Part shown: piece by piece, positions 25,201 to 37,441 of the stretch
Layout: each line of letters opens with the position of its first letter
Position numbering within the stretch: the stretch's first letter is position 1
Notes under the pieces: generated by a model
Told to the model about the DNA's origin: nothing
The model's input: the letters and a program-made list of their open reading frames with translations, nothing else
Database searches by the model: none
Position numbers and translations under genes: made by a program
Assembly: GCA_002633005.1 (NCBI GenBank)
Contig: NMRA01000689.1
Coordinates: 60,001-124,000, forward strand
Direction: 5' to 3'
Length of the DNA stretch: 64,000 bases
Source of the DNA: Phoronis australis
Taxonomy: Eukaryota; Phoronida; Phoronidae

Positions 25201-27492
25201 GAGCAGACAGTAATTTACGACACGAACTGGACAGTATCCAAAGGAATTTCATACAAGTGTTTCTAACAATTTTTTTTGGTATGGGTTTTCATCTTTAAAA
25301 TTAATTTGAAACAAGCCTGTTTACTGATATTTGTAGTCTGTCACAGGTATGTTGTACCACTTGACAAGTCTTAAGGCATATGGCATTTTTTCGAGAGTGT
25401 GTCACCTTATACTACATTGACCATCATTATTGCTTTGAACTACCAGACTGTTGTGCCTAATCTGTATTTTAAAATTTTACACAATCTACCAAAGTACAGA
25501 TTTTTAAGTGTATGTTACCAGGCTAAAGAATTGCACGTGCCGTGTTAGACAATGCCGAAAGGTGTTATCCACTGGATTAAAATCGTAATCAAGCAGAAAT
25601 TCTGGTCGAAATCTACCTAGAGGTTTTGATCTTCTTATTGTAATTGTAGCCAGACAGGGGCTTGTTATCCTTATTAGCTGGATTTGGTTGGTTTGACATG
25701 GCAGGAGCCTGAAGAGGGCCACATGTTTATGGGGATCTCTGCGTTATTAACCTGTCTAATTTATGGCATCTGGGTAGGGCACTGTCTCCTTATCAGGAAG
25801 GTTATGTATGCTGGTTTCTGAACATATCTTCAGAGGAAAATACCAAGACATGATGCAAGAACAGGTTTCTTCTGTGCACTTTGTGTTCAGATGCACTGAG
25901 GCTTAATTCTTCTTTCCATATTTGGATAAACTGTTACACCTGCATAAGAAGAATGAAGTTGTGCATGAAGTGTTGTGTAAAGACTTCTCAGGAGGTTAAT
26001 TCTTTGTCTGTGTTTGAAGGAGTAATATCACTTGTGATATTTGCAAGTTGACATTTTTGTGCTCACTGAGTTGTACACGTCTTGCTACCCTGGGACATAA
26101 GTCATAATTCACTCATCTTGGATATTTGTGTCATCAGTGTATTGAGCCCTCATAATGCTATGGTAACCTATACCAGCTCATTACCTGGACTGGCTGTGTA
26201 ATGGTCTTATGGTAAAGAGAATCTGTGGGCGTCAAGCATATGGGTCACAGCTGAAAGTGTGTCACACATTTGGATAGAAGTTTACAACTGGATGTATGCT
26301 TGTGTGCAGTTTGTCTTATACACCTCTGACTTGCTGCGATAATCAAATCATCGCCAAGTGAATGATAACGTGTGACATTTGAACTGTCTGATTCAAAAGT
26401 TAGCTGGTGAGAGATAACGGAAAATAATGGTGATATCAAGTGTGGCATGGCTGGCTGTACCTCACGCAAAAAGGTATTGCTCCATTCACCAGAGGCTTCC
26501 TATGCTAGTCTGATAGAGGTTGGACTAATTAGTCAGTGACCCAGGCAGGTTGACACATCCACACTCAGACTTGACTAATCTCGTTGGATAAACATTCTGG
26601 GTATACTTAGACTTCCTCCACTGATACAGTTGGTGGACAAACCACAACAGGGACAGACCATTTATTGTTCTGTATCAGCCAACAACTTGATTTGTTGTGA
26701 TTTTTTGTGTTCCGTCAGCTGGCTGTACATGTGAATTGGTGCCAGCAGTGGGTGTAGTCAAAACAGAGAGGCTGCGACAAGTTTTACTGGTTGCCTTGGT
26801 CTGTTGATTGGAGTAACTAGATACATTCATTTTTACAGTGGCAACGGTTGGCAGTGATTATATTCTCAAGGATTCGTGCTGTTCAAAGGCTAGTGTTAAA
26901 ACAATTATTAGCTGGGAAAAAACTCACAGTGTATGTGTGAGAGATTGCAAACCTGTTTGTTGGCAGAGATTCTGATTGTAAAAGGTTATGACGAATGATT
27001 CACTGCCAGAGCTCATGAAGCCAGCTTAACTAGGAGTTATCTATTTCCAGAGTTCATTATTTCAAGCGTATGGCATTGGTGGATACTATCCTGTGATTGG
27101 AAAGAAGCTATAAGGTCCTGAACCGGGCTGCATTTCCTTAAGGAGATAATCTACTCAGGAAATTGTCTGCTACCATGAGATACGGGGTGATACTATAAAA
27201 AGTTTTTGATATCCCTGATTGAGATTGGACTGAAGGTTTATGTTTAGGTGACGCACTACATTGCTTTCCTGTGGAGTATTCATTTTTTGATTTTTTCTTT
27301 CATACTCATGAAATGTTCCGTGGTCTCTGTTCTGATAGCATAGATGAGTGTGCTTTTAGTGATCAGTATTTTCATTAACCAACTCTCGACAGATCACTTC
27401 CGAGTGGTTTGAAAAGCCATTGGAGGAGGTCACGACTGGATTTATCAAATTCAAATGCCAGTTTGAGGTCTCTGACTCTGTTCTTCGCTAAA

Positions 27493-27629
27493 ATGCCACG
27501 GACAAAATCCTCCAAGTCCAAGAAGGCACCAACTGTGCCTAAAGATATGCCAAAGCCCAGCATTCCGATCGGATATGATTTCGACGACTTTGATGTGGTT
27601 TCCGGATACAATGGGCTGAGATTTGTAAC
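27493..27629 (+). CDS. Candidate alternative first exon A
   Basis: ATG with A at -3 (CTAAAATGC) opens 45 codons plus two bases, ending at a consensus donor AAC|GTAAGT in phase 2. The peptide is lysine/serine/proline-rich at first (MPRTKSSKSKKAPTVPK), then acidic-aromatic (PIGYDFDDFDVVSGYNG). I recognise no family. The exit phase equals that of RAPGEF2 exon 3, so joining to exon 4 would stay in frame (..RFV-T-FGKR). The frame is open without ATG back to a stop at 27376. An overlapping frame (27393-27488, ITSEWFEKPLEEV...) also looks open and ends in TAA just before the ATG. It may be an alternative RAPGEF2 start, an exon of a nested gene, or chance. Confidence 0.4.
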
Positions 27630-28625
27630 GTAAGTATTGGGATGTCTTTTCAGTTTCTATTACAATCCTTCTATTGAAGGACAATGGCAAAACATTGGCT
27701 GTTTAATTTTAATTTTCCTCAGCCACAAGGTTTTGCTATAATACGAGAGGTTTGTTTGATTTTTTCACGCATCACACTAACTTCAATTCTTCCCGTGGTA
27801 TTCCTGACATAATGAATCACTTGGTTTTATTTCAGTCATCCTTTAGATTAGTTTTTAAACAGGAAGTGCAGGTTATATTGGTCCACGACCACAAATATCT
27901 CTCCTACATAATTTCCTTTTAACTGCCTGCTACAAGTGGGTTTACATTTACTCTAGATAAGTCCGTTGCTGTTGAAATCCATCACATCTTTTGTGCACTG
28001 AAATTTTTTAAATCAAGGTCATTTGATTGAGGCACACTTGATCGCAATGTATTTTTTCCGACTGCCAGTCAAAACCAAACCAGAAGAATTACGGTAAGCA
28101 TTGAAAGGGAATTGATGAAACTTGAAAATTGATGTGCAATACATGAGTGCTGTACTTTTTTGTGAATAATGTCAATCGACTTTGAACATTAACTATGGAC
28201 TGATTAAAACCACAAATTCGATTATGGAATCTTTCAGTTTTCTGAATGTTGTAACATTTAGAATCACTTGTCACTGTCATCAAAATTGTTCTTTTAAAAA
28301 TGATTGAAATGAATGGCAGTGTTGTGTTTTTGAGCATGTTTGTGAATTTCGTTTCTCAAAAAATATTTCAATGAGAAAAGATCAAACGTCTGCAAAAGAG
28401 TCCAGGCCATGATGAGCTACAGTGTGGCCCAGGATATCATGAAGTTGTTGGATCCATGACCTCTGATTCATCTAATTATATGATTTAGTGAAACATTGAA
28501 GAAATTTTCTCACCCCTTTCTGCTGCAAAATCATACAACAAATAATTGAGATCTATGTTTTGGATGAAATTGCCTTTCATACGTAAAAGCACTATCAGCC
28601 TCTGTCCCACCGGACAGGCACAACC

Positions 28626-28648
28626 AAATTTAAATTTAAATTTAAATT
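28626..28648. repeat. Short (AAATTT)n simple repeat
   Basis: Nearly four copies of a self-complementary AAATTT hexamer. Confidence 0.9.
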
Positions 28649-28785
28649 ATTTGTTATTGAGAACTGAAAACTGTCTCTCCTCTACAGTGTTTGTTCTATG
28701 ATGTGAGATACATACCATAAGTATGGCCGTCATTAGATAAGGGTCTGGACATTAGGCGTGTATAGGTAAAAGGCTTTAAGTGCTC

Positions 28786-29382
28786 TCTAGCCTATCATTT
28801 TTTAGTTAATTTAAATCTATTAAACATACAAAAAGTTCTCTTGGCCTTCGGACTATGAAAATACTACTGAATTGGTACAAACGGGAATAAAATGAAAACA
28901 AGAACAAAAACATTACTGGCTGCTCACGACAATGTTGGAAAAATGTCTTTATAAAAGTTTTGTAAAATTGTGAAAATAGCCAACATTGGGAATAAGAATT
29001 GTGATAAAGATGGCACATGTTTCATTAATGCGTTTTGAGCATCACGTAGAGCAGCATGATCTCGTTTGCTGCTATCCAATTAGGGGATACACTGCCTGTA
29101 AGCTGGCCTAGCTGGACGATGTGTCGCGATAAAGTTTAGCAATCCCTTTAGTGGCCTGGACAGCCATGTGTGCCCGACAGCGTTACTTGAAGCTTTGTTA
29201 AAGTTTAACATTGTTAAACTAAAACTGGCTTACTGGTACTCGTCTTTGACAAACTTCAGACAAACTGCTTGTTGGTGTTGGCTCAATGTGATATGTACAC
29301 TTAATAAAAGTTAAAGCTTTATTGGTGCAGTTGCCCCCTGAAAGCGCAGGTCCCACGGTACATGACCTAAGTAGTGTATTAC
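28786..29382. repeat. 597 bp block, copy 1 of a direct duplication
   Basis: Matches 29503-30099 over its whole length with no indel at a constant offset of 717. I counted about 11 substitutions. The sequence 3' of copy 1 (CCGTAATCGTTCGGG...) differs from that 3' of copy 2. Open frames of about 70 codons on the minus strand occur in both copies but have no motif. Confidence 0.95.
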
Positions 29383-29502
29383 CGTAATCGTTCGGGTTAA
29401 CGCCCTGGGCGGTTAAATTGGCGAACCCAAAAAATCGGGGGTGGGCGGTTAACCAGACATGGGCGCTTAAACGTGAAATTTCAAGAAATCGGGGGGGGGG
29501 CN
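29383..29502. other. 120 bp junction with ten-G run and unresolved base N
   Basis: Contains GGGTTAACGCCC followed by three variants of GGGCGGTTAA / GGGCGCTTAA, then a run of ten G, C and an N at 29502. It looks like the left part of an inserted repeat cut at a sequencing or assembly gap. The N marks an unresolved join. Confidence 0.8.
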
Positions 29503-30099
29503 TCTAGCCTATCATTTTTTAGTTAATTTAAATCTATTAAACATACAAAAAGTTCTCTTGGCCTTCGGACTATGAAAATACTACTGAATTGGTACAAACG
29601 GGAATAAAATGAAAACAACAACAAAAACATTACTGGCTGCTCACGACAATGTTGGAAAAATGTCTTTATAAAAGTTTTGTAAAATTGTGAAAATAGCCAA
29701 AATTGTGAATAAGAATTGTGATAAAGATGGCACATGTTTCATTAATGCGTTTTGAGCATCATGTAGAGCAGCATGATCTCGTTTGCTGCTATCCAATTAG
29801 GGGATACACTGCCTGTAAGCTGGCCTAGCTGGACGATGTGTCGCGATAAAGTTTAGCAATCCCTTTAGTGGCCTGGACAGCCATGTGCGCCTGACAGCGT
29901 TACTTGAAGCTTTGTTAAAGTTTAACATTGTTAAACTAAAACTGGCTGACTGGTACTCATCTTTGACAAACTTCAGACAAGCTGCTTGTTGGTGTTGGCT
30001 CAATGTGATATGTACACTTAATAAAAGTTAAAGCTTTATTGGTGCAGTTGCCCCCAAAAAGCGCAGGTCCCACGGTACATGACCTAAGTAGTGTATTAC
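29503..30099. repeat. 597 bp block, copy 2 of a direct duplication
   Basis: Begins immediately after the N and is colinear with 28786-29382 (about 98% alike). It continues into unique sequence (ATAGCACGGCTCTG...). Confidence 0.95.
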
Positions 30100-30257
30100 A
30101 TAGCACGGCTCTGAATACAGTGGTCTTTAATTTCAGGCACAAAAATAATGAAAGTTGGCACTTTTTCCATTTTTAAATGACGTGCCAACATTTCTTAGGT
30201 ACCCTACAGAGTGATGTGCGGGCACATCATGTGACCTATTAATACAAGTTTGAAAAG

Positions 30258-30334
30258 ATCACTGCCCGGCCGCCCGGGGCTCAAACCCAGGACCTCCGTG
30301 AGGAACCTCTAGTCCACTGAGCCATCGGGATCAC
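30258..30334 (-). mobile_element. tRNA-derived SINE head
   Basis: On the minus strand GATCCCGATGGCTCAGTGGA gives an A-box-like segment, and GGTTTGAGCCC about 30 bases later is a one-mismatch B box. A second, plus-strand B-box-like GGGTTCGAGCCC lies at 30434-30445. Together they suggest one or two tRNA-derived SINE fragments. Confidence 0.7.
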
Positions 30335-30839
30335 TAGTTGAACACGGAAATCTTATCACACTTGGGTTTTGAATAACTTCGCACCAATGCTGTCATTCAT
30401 ATTTATAAAAAATACCCAATTGTAGAAGGTCACGGGTTCGAGCCCTGGTCAGGACAACAATCTTTTCAGACTTATAATTACTAGTATAGCTCTCTAGGTA
30501 CCTGCTAAATGAATACACAGAACCTGAATCTGTGATCATGATTCATATTTGCTGAAGATGTACATCCCAAATGTAGTTGAATGACAGATGCAGAGTACAA
30601 AACCATGGTACCAGCAAAGGAAATTATGTGTACTTTTGTCAGATTTTGTGCTGCTCTGTCAGTCATAGAGTGTAGAGTGATGGATGTAGCAACAGAGGTG
30701 CATGCACTCTGTCTACAACATTTGTTGAATGTCTTTAACTACCCAGAGTGGGTATACCACTAAACACCTTGACATTTTGTTACATCTGTTTTGGCTGGAC
30801 AGGTGCATTAGATGTATTAGTTGCCGTCTTTTTTGTGTA

Positions 30840-31085
30840 CTAGTCCAGGGTACGTTCTTCAGAGGCAATAATGTCATAAGAAGTAAGACCACATGAAATC
30901 ACGCGAGTGTAGGGAGATTGTTTCGCAACTATGCTCGAGATCTTACTAAGGGTACTCTAGCAAAATGGCTGCCACTCAAGTGGTTGATAGATGAGGTTGG
31001 AATGTAGAATTACATGATGGAATTCACCGTTTCCGCCCTATAAGGGAAGATTTTTACCACAAATTCCTCGTTAGTGTCTTTGGTC
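30840..31085 (+). repeat. Diverged interspersed repeat R6, second copy
   Basis: Loosely colinear with 20215-20465 (see that entry for shared words). Confidence 0.5.
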
Positions 31086-31807
31086 TGCAGTACACATCCA
31101 TGTGGCCCTGACAGGAGCTGTTCTGAACATTTGTGTCTAAAGTCCACAAACAAATTTTACAGTAGATCCAGTCTAGAAACTCCTGTAGAGTGTAGATTTG
31201 GGAATTCACTTGCTGAGGACAACAGACTATACACTGTGTGGTCTATTGTAGATGTAGACAGTGCTTTTTTCGTCATTACCAAAATTTGTGAAAATTGATC
31301 AATTATGTACATAGTGCATGATTTGAGGCCTATCTCTGTTGTTCAGTTTTGGAGTTGTTTAGAATTATATTTGGTGATCACAGGCTGTGAACAGAGCTGT
31401 GTGTGAACAGGCACTGTTTCATCCATACGCCGTGTTCTAAAATATACACAGAAAATTTCTTTATCAAAAACTCTGATCTATTTTGTCTGAGATACCCATA
31501 AAAGCTGTTTAAATTTGGACACACTGTTGTTGAATGTTTTCAAAGTGCGGAGCGTGGCTTTTTTGCAACTGAATTATGTTTGTCCAATAGGAGAAATCTT
31601 TTGCTGAGTGAATTTGTTTTCCTGGTTTGTTTCAAGGGTGGCAGCTGTAGTAAGTTTAAATGTTGATGGTTTTGTGATGTTCTTCATGGATATGTCATGT
31701 TGTCATCATTGTATGATTTAGTCATTTTAGGACTAACTGAACTCTGGCCATGTGTTTTACATTGTGGTTAAATTTATCATATATGGCAGATGTTTTAGAC
31801 AGAAGTA

Positions 31808-31850
31808 AGGGGTGTGGGGCAGGTCGTGGTGGGGGGGTGGTAGTGCAGGC
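31808..31850 (+). repeat. G-rich tract, possible G-quadruplex
   Basis: G-runs of four, four and seven with shorter runs between them, on the sense strand of the RAPGEF2 intron. Secondary structure is inferred only. Confidence 0.45.
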
Positions 31851-33294
31851 AACATAAGCTTTTGTCGTTGCACTAATGCATCCCTGTTCTAAAGCTGAGC
31901 TCCATTCTCCTGAAAGATATGTGACCTTTCAAATTTTTCATGGTTGTCAACTTCACCAGACAGTCAAAACAGCATGTAAAAATAAACAGTTGAAATTGGA
32001 AAGTCTTGTCACATCTTGTAAAGTGGTTGTTAAGTTTCTGGGAGCCCTGGTATTGACTTTTTCATACAGTACAAGGCTCCTGGGTCCATGTGTAAGAATT
32101 CTACATTAAACAGTGTCCACCACCTGCAAATAATGTGCTGGTTAACCTTTTGGAGGCTTAGTTGTTGAGGAACGCTTGGGCTTTGAGCTATAATGCCAAA
32201 TTTTTGTTTCATTTCAATTTCAAATGTATGGTCCAGAAAAGCTATAAACAACACTAAGGCACAGAGCACGAGCAATTGGGGATGTAATGATACAAGAAAA
32301 ATTTGATTCGATATGATTTGGTTATTTTTTTACGATTCAATTTTTATGATTCGATTAATAAGAAACTAAAATAAAGCATAAATCTCTTATTTCTACTCAT
32401 GCACACCAGAATATCCATCCACTGATACACTTAAGGCATATATGGTTACATCAGTGAGTGAAACATGGCTAGCTTCAAAGATAGATAAAAAGAGAATGGA
32501 GTCATTTATTCAAGTCAAAAAGAAACAGCCACTATTAGCGTCAGTGAGACCAGCCTTATCGAACTATTCAAATAACAGCTGACATCGCCATAGGATTGAA
32601 ATGCTGTTTGAAGTTTGAAGATCCCCAATGATCGAAGACGATGCTTTGCACAGTTTCTCTTGTTCAGAAGTAACGACAACAGAATTCCAATCAGTCTAGT
32701 GCGATAAGGATGGAGTTTGTGATGGCTAGGTGTTGTTTTTGTTTGACCCCAAAGTAGTTCGCAGATATGTAACTTGATTGGTATGGGTTTATGGTTTCTG
32801 AAGCTTGTAATTTGTTCAAGTTCCTTCAAGAGTAGCGACACCTATAGTCTAGGTGGGTTGAAAAGTGTTATTTACCTAGCTAGCTGGGCAACATCACATC
32901 ATAAGGGCACCCATCAAAGTATGTTCTTAAGCCAACCAGAAAGAAGTAGATAGTGGCTATGTAGTTATTTCCAGTTAGTTATAGTTGGATCATTTAATTT
33001 AGTCCTTCTGGGAATTAGAGAAGTGAACAAGGTTAATTCCTAAGTGACCAATGGGAATCCAATCGTATGAATGAACTCTAATGAAGGCTCACCTATGACT
33101 GTGGCAGGGGGGCACAATGTAAAGTGGGTACTGTACTGCTGACGTGTCACTGAATTGGTAACTTAGTGTGAGATTTTGGTATTAAGATCTTTGGGAAAAT
33201 GCCACCAGCTTAGAAAAGAATAATGGCCAACAATTGAAATTTTATTATCTTATTTTCTCCATGAAGGCTATTTAGCGCCAAATTTATGCTTTTC

Positions 33295-33445
33295 CTTGTT
33301 TAGGTTCTACACCACAGTTACCATCAGACATCGTTTTGAGAAGTTGGGGGGGGACGTTCATGACAATTTGAAATGCCTTTGAAAAATGATAAAAGTGCAG
33401 TTTTGTTTGAAATTGTTGAGATTTTATGGCTGGTTTTCTCATCCA
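33295..33445 (+). repeat. Interspersed repeat R5 fragment
   Basis: GTTCTACACCACAGTTACCATCAGACA... resembles GTTGTACGCCACAGCTACTATCAGACA at about 36209. TTTGAAATTGTTGAGATTTTA nearly repeats at about 54394 (TCTGAAATTGTTGAGATTTTA). These are fragments of one older element. Confidence 0.6.
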
Positions 33446-35369
33446 CTCAGGTATGTATATAGTTGGCTCACTTCCATATTTTACACTCAAGATAAACACT
33501 GAGTGGCAAGCAATACCTCAAATGTTTTTATAACATTTAAAACAAAAAATTTGGCTGGCAATCGCCATAATTTCATCCACTTCCCTGCATCTGTAATCGC
33601 TTGTGAAATGCGGAATACTAACTGTTTGACTACAGATATTACTCGTTTTTGAGTTTTTGAGATGCTGTCAAAATGGCCCACATTTGTTTTGTTAAGTTGG
33701 CATGTACAAAATTCGTTGAATACATGACAATTGTTGACATGTATGAACATATTTTACGCTTTTAGTTATTTACATAGAGCATACGTTTAAAGCTTTGTTA
33801 TAAACAGGGTTGGTACTGTTGATTAGTTTAAGAAAGTTTAGTGAAGTTACTCTGTCCTATACCAGCAGTGCCCCCTAACCAAAGAGTGCGCCCTGTCACC
33901 CCACCCCCCACCCCCAATGTGTTATCATATCTGATAGTGATATCTCAAGTGATATCTCAGTGAGTTACCTCAATGGGTTAGTTCAAACTTTGTTGTTGAT
34001 AAACCAGGAAGTCCTATTTGGAATTTATCACCATTTAGTCTTTTTTCGTATTCCAATTTAGATTTACGTACATACAAAATCATACCTTCTAAGTTTTCAA
34101 ACATCCCAAGTTGGGGTTGCTGGCATAGTTGTGGGCATGTGGGGTTGGTAGAAATATAATAACGGTATTTTTTCCAAAAATGCACAAAAGTGAATGCTGT
34201 ACCGCTTTCGTGTTTCGTGTCGAACATCAAATCAGTCAAATGTTGAATTCTCCCAATGGTACCAGGAAGTGAAACAAATACAAATGCCGTGCTCAACACT
34301 TGGTTGAGTTTAAAAGACACAGTAGAAGCAGACAGGCCTTGCCTAATGACAGTTAAGAACAGGGTGTGACGCCATACACTTGGGGCTCACAATGACGGGG
34401 TTACTTCACCGAATTTTTTAAAGTGGAAACAATTAAGTGAAAGCATTTACGAAGACATTTCGACCTCGCACAAGAACAGCACACACAATGATAGTATGCA
34501 GAACTGTACAACAATGCCAAAATGCATTCCAAGAATGTCCCAAGTTTAGAGGGATGTTAGAGAGTGTCCAGTTTGCAAGCATCCCACCTTTTAAGACCTA
34601 TCAGCCTGGGTGTGACTTTTGTGACCTATGCCAGTAGATGGGGATTGGGAGAAGTGGACTTTTTCAAGATTTTAAGATACAAAAATAACCAAACAGTTTT
34701 CATGCTGACATTCGAAGCAATTCTACCATGGGGAACGCAAACTTGTAGCGAAATTGGCCTGGCTGTTTCAGAGCCTTAGGGGTTTACTGAGTTGTGCGTA
34801 GGGTATTGATATATAGGTAATGGGTTGCATTGTTTTAACTATGAACTTTCTTGACAAAGTGTTCTTGTTAGTTCAAAATCAGTTGTGAAATTGTCTTCTG
34901 ATGTCACAGGAATTGATTGGAGAATTGCAACTGTTCTAATTAACTTTATTTTTTTACCAGTTGCATTTGCAGGCCAAGTTTAACTGGAGTGCCTGGTGGC
35001 AAAATATGGCAGTATTACCCAGTTCTGTCACCAGGTGGAGGAAGTGTAGCTTCATTTGTACAGTCATGTACTTTTATTGTCGTGGTAGTGTCTTGTGTGA
35101 TTTGAGAATGCCCATTTGGCTAAAGCTGTAAATTTAGTAAATACATTGACTGCTCTGTAGTTGTTGATTATAATTGATGTTAAATTCGGGTTAATTTTGT
35201 CTTATTGTGAATGGCTGTTTTATTCTTGATGGGTTCTTTTGTGACTTGTCATACCCTGCTGTGCAGTGTTAATGGTAGAAGAATGTTGAGCAGTGGTGTG
35301 AAGGCATGCCACAGAAGGAAGCCATGCGCTATGGTACAGATATTCCCAGAAAAATGGCCAGCTTCAAAA

Positions 35370-35560
35370 GGAATTTAAAGCAGCAATAAACCTGTGTCCT
35401 GTCCAAGAAACTTTTGATTTAGACCCTCTTGCCGATATGAAAGTGGTCTCAATTGTACTTTACTCATATGAGATGTGATTTTGGTATCGCTATGAACTGT
35501 GGTGTGTTATTGTTCGCTGTTCTGAGAATAAAATGACACATTGTGACAATTCAACTCCTC
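35370..35560 (+). repeat. Interspersed repeat R4, third copy
   Basis: GCAGCAATAAACCTGTG, then CTTTTGATTTAGAC, then GATATGAAAGTGGTCTCA and AATAAAATGACACATTGTGAC, in the same order as 4700-4925. Confidence 0.65.
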
Positions 35561-36518
35561 TCAGTCAATTAATCACAGAAATCGAAGACTCGTTTTGACT
35601 ACAGAACAAATTGAAACCAATTTCTTAACGATAAGTGGTAAAAATTAAAAAAAATTGTGGAAGACCGCTTTCATCAAGTTTATCTTCCAGTGCAAATAAA
35701 AATTCTCAGAATCATGATTATGAAAATACATCCTCTAGTTGAGAAATGATGACTTTTGAGGTTGTGCTCAGTTTGAGCCCACATCCTACGAGCTGTGGTG
35801 AATGAATGAATGCTTCTCTGAAGATGTCTGACTGTTTTGATCCATCTCCGCTTTCATAAAGTGCGGCAATGTCATGGCAGATACCGCTGCTAATCACCTG
35901 GCCTTGTTAACACACGTCTGCTCTGACTGCTTTGGTTTGAAGTTTGACACTTTCCCTTGTCTCTTCTTTTGCTTGACCTTTCACTAGGCCATGTCAGAAC
36001 AGTTTAATGGACGATGACATTTCATTGCTGCGGTTACAGGTGTAGCTTGGTGAATGCTTTGTGGGCGTACACTTGGATTCGTCATATTTACTGCGCCGTA
36101 AAATCTCACCAGTTTTAAGGAGACAGTATGGCGGACAAGTGAAATTTCGTTGTTTCGTTTTTTTCACGAAATATAATTAGCTTCTAACAAGTGCTTTGTT
36201 ATTTACAGTTGTACGCCACAGCTACTATCAGACACTGTTTTGGGGAATTGTGGGTATTCACAACAACATTAGGTGTCATTAATGAATAAACTGTTATCAA
36301 ATTGGCCATGGTTTTTCTGTCTGGAATTAGTGACATTTGCCTTAGTTGGTTTCACTTTATCTTGTTAGTTAGGGATTTCAGAAGGGAACATCTTTTGTTC
36401 TGATGCGGTGATCCTTTGAACTGAAAATCAGGTTCTTTTACTTATCTCTTGATTGTTTTGGCCGTCTTAGATTGATGTCAAATTGGGTCAGCTCACTTAA
36501 GACTTATCTACAGTTGGT

Positions 36519-36703
36519 TGTCTTCCCCTGATAAAAAACCTGGGGAAGTGTTTTGTCAGCGCAGGCCATGGGTTTGTGCTCTTGTGTTTATACTGTGTAT
36601 TTATGGTTCAATGTCTTTGCCTGATAAAAAATTCAGGAAGTGATTTGTTACATAGGCCATAAATGTTGTGCTTTTGTGTTTATAATCATGTATCTTGTTA
36701 TGG
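36519..36703. repeat. Diverged tandem duplication, about 93 bp period
   Basis: Units start at 36519 and 36612. Shared blocks are CCTGATAAAAAA, GGAAGTG.TTTGT, AGGCCAT and TTGTGCT.TTGTGTTTATA. Confidence 0.85.
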
Positions 36704-36778
36704 CACTGTCCATTTTGGCTAATCATTGTTCTATCATTCACGTGTACATCCCAGTTCGGTTGGTAAACATGTTGATTA

Positions 36779-37441
36779 TAGGCCCGTTCACTTGAGAAAG
36801 AGCATTTGCGAAAAAATGCGCAATTCCATTCTGCCAAAATTTTCAGTCTTACGAGTGCTCACGCGACTTGTCAATTCCGCAATTTCTATCAAATGAAAAT
36901 GCCAACTTAAGGAAAAGAATTCACCGCTGACACTAATGTAGCTATTTACAAGGTCTTGTGGTTGAACAGAACTGAATTTTGCCAAGTTTCCTCAAATTTG
37001 TTCCTGATTCTAATGAAAGCCGGTCCATCCTTCTTCGTCCCAGACAGCTGGCCATCCACTACGGCTTCCGGTGCCACAAGCCGATGAGTAACTCAGTCTC
37101 TGCATCAGACCACATTTTGAGATAAGTCAAATTTTTATAGCAAGACAACAGAGATTTTGAGACTTTTTGGGAATAAAAAGGAATTCTTGTACCATGCGCA
37201 GCGCAATAAATGTGTTGTCAATATTTCGTTTTGTGTCGAGTATGCAATGAATAATTAATCATCTAGCATGTGTAAATGACTGCCTCGGCGTCTGGGGCGT
37301 TTTCGGTAATAAAGTCTGCAAAATTTGTGAAACTGGGGTTGCGGTTTTTTTGCGTTCACGCAATAATTTTTTTCCGCAATCCCGATTCCGCAAATTATTG
37401 CGCAAAAATTTCCGCAAAAAAGAGTCGTATGAAAAGACCTA
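36779..37441. mobile_element. 663 bp TIR element (non-autonomous DNA transposon)
   Basis: The left end TAGGCCCGTTCACTTGAGAA and the reverse complement of the right end TAGGTCTTTTCATACGACTC start imperfect terminal inverted repeats of about 45-50 bp, both leading into TTTGCG and TGCGCAAT blocks. The interior has no transposase frame. I did not find a convincing target-site duplication. Confidence 0.7.

Noticed and set aside
33970-34320. 116-codon minus-strand frame with VRKSKLEYEKRL, reminiscent of a LINE linker region
   Set aside because: Only one short lysine/glutamate-rich stretch resembles retroelement ORF2; no RT motif nearby, so not called.
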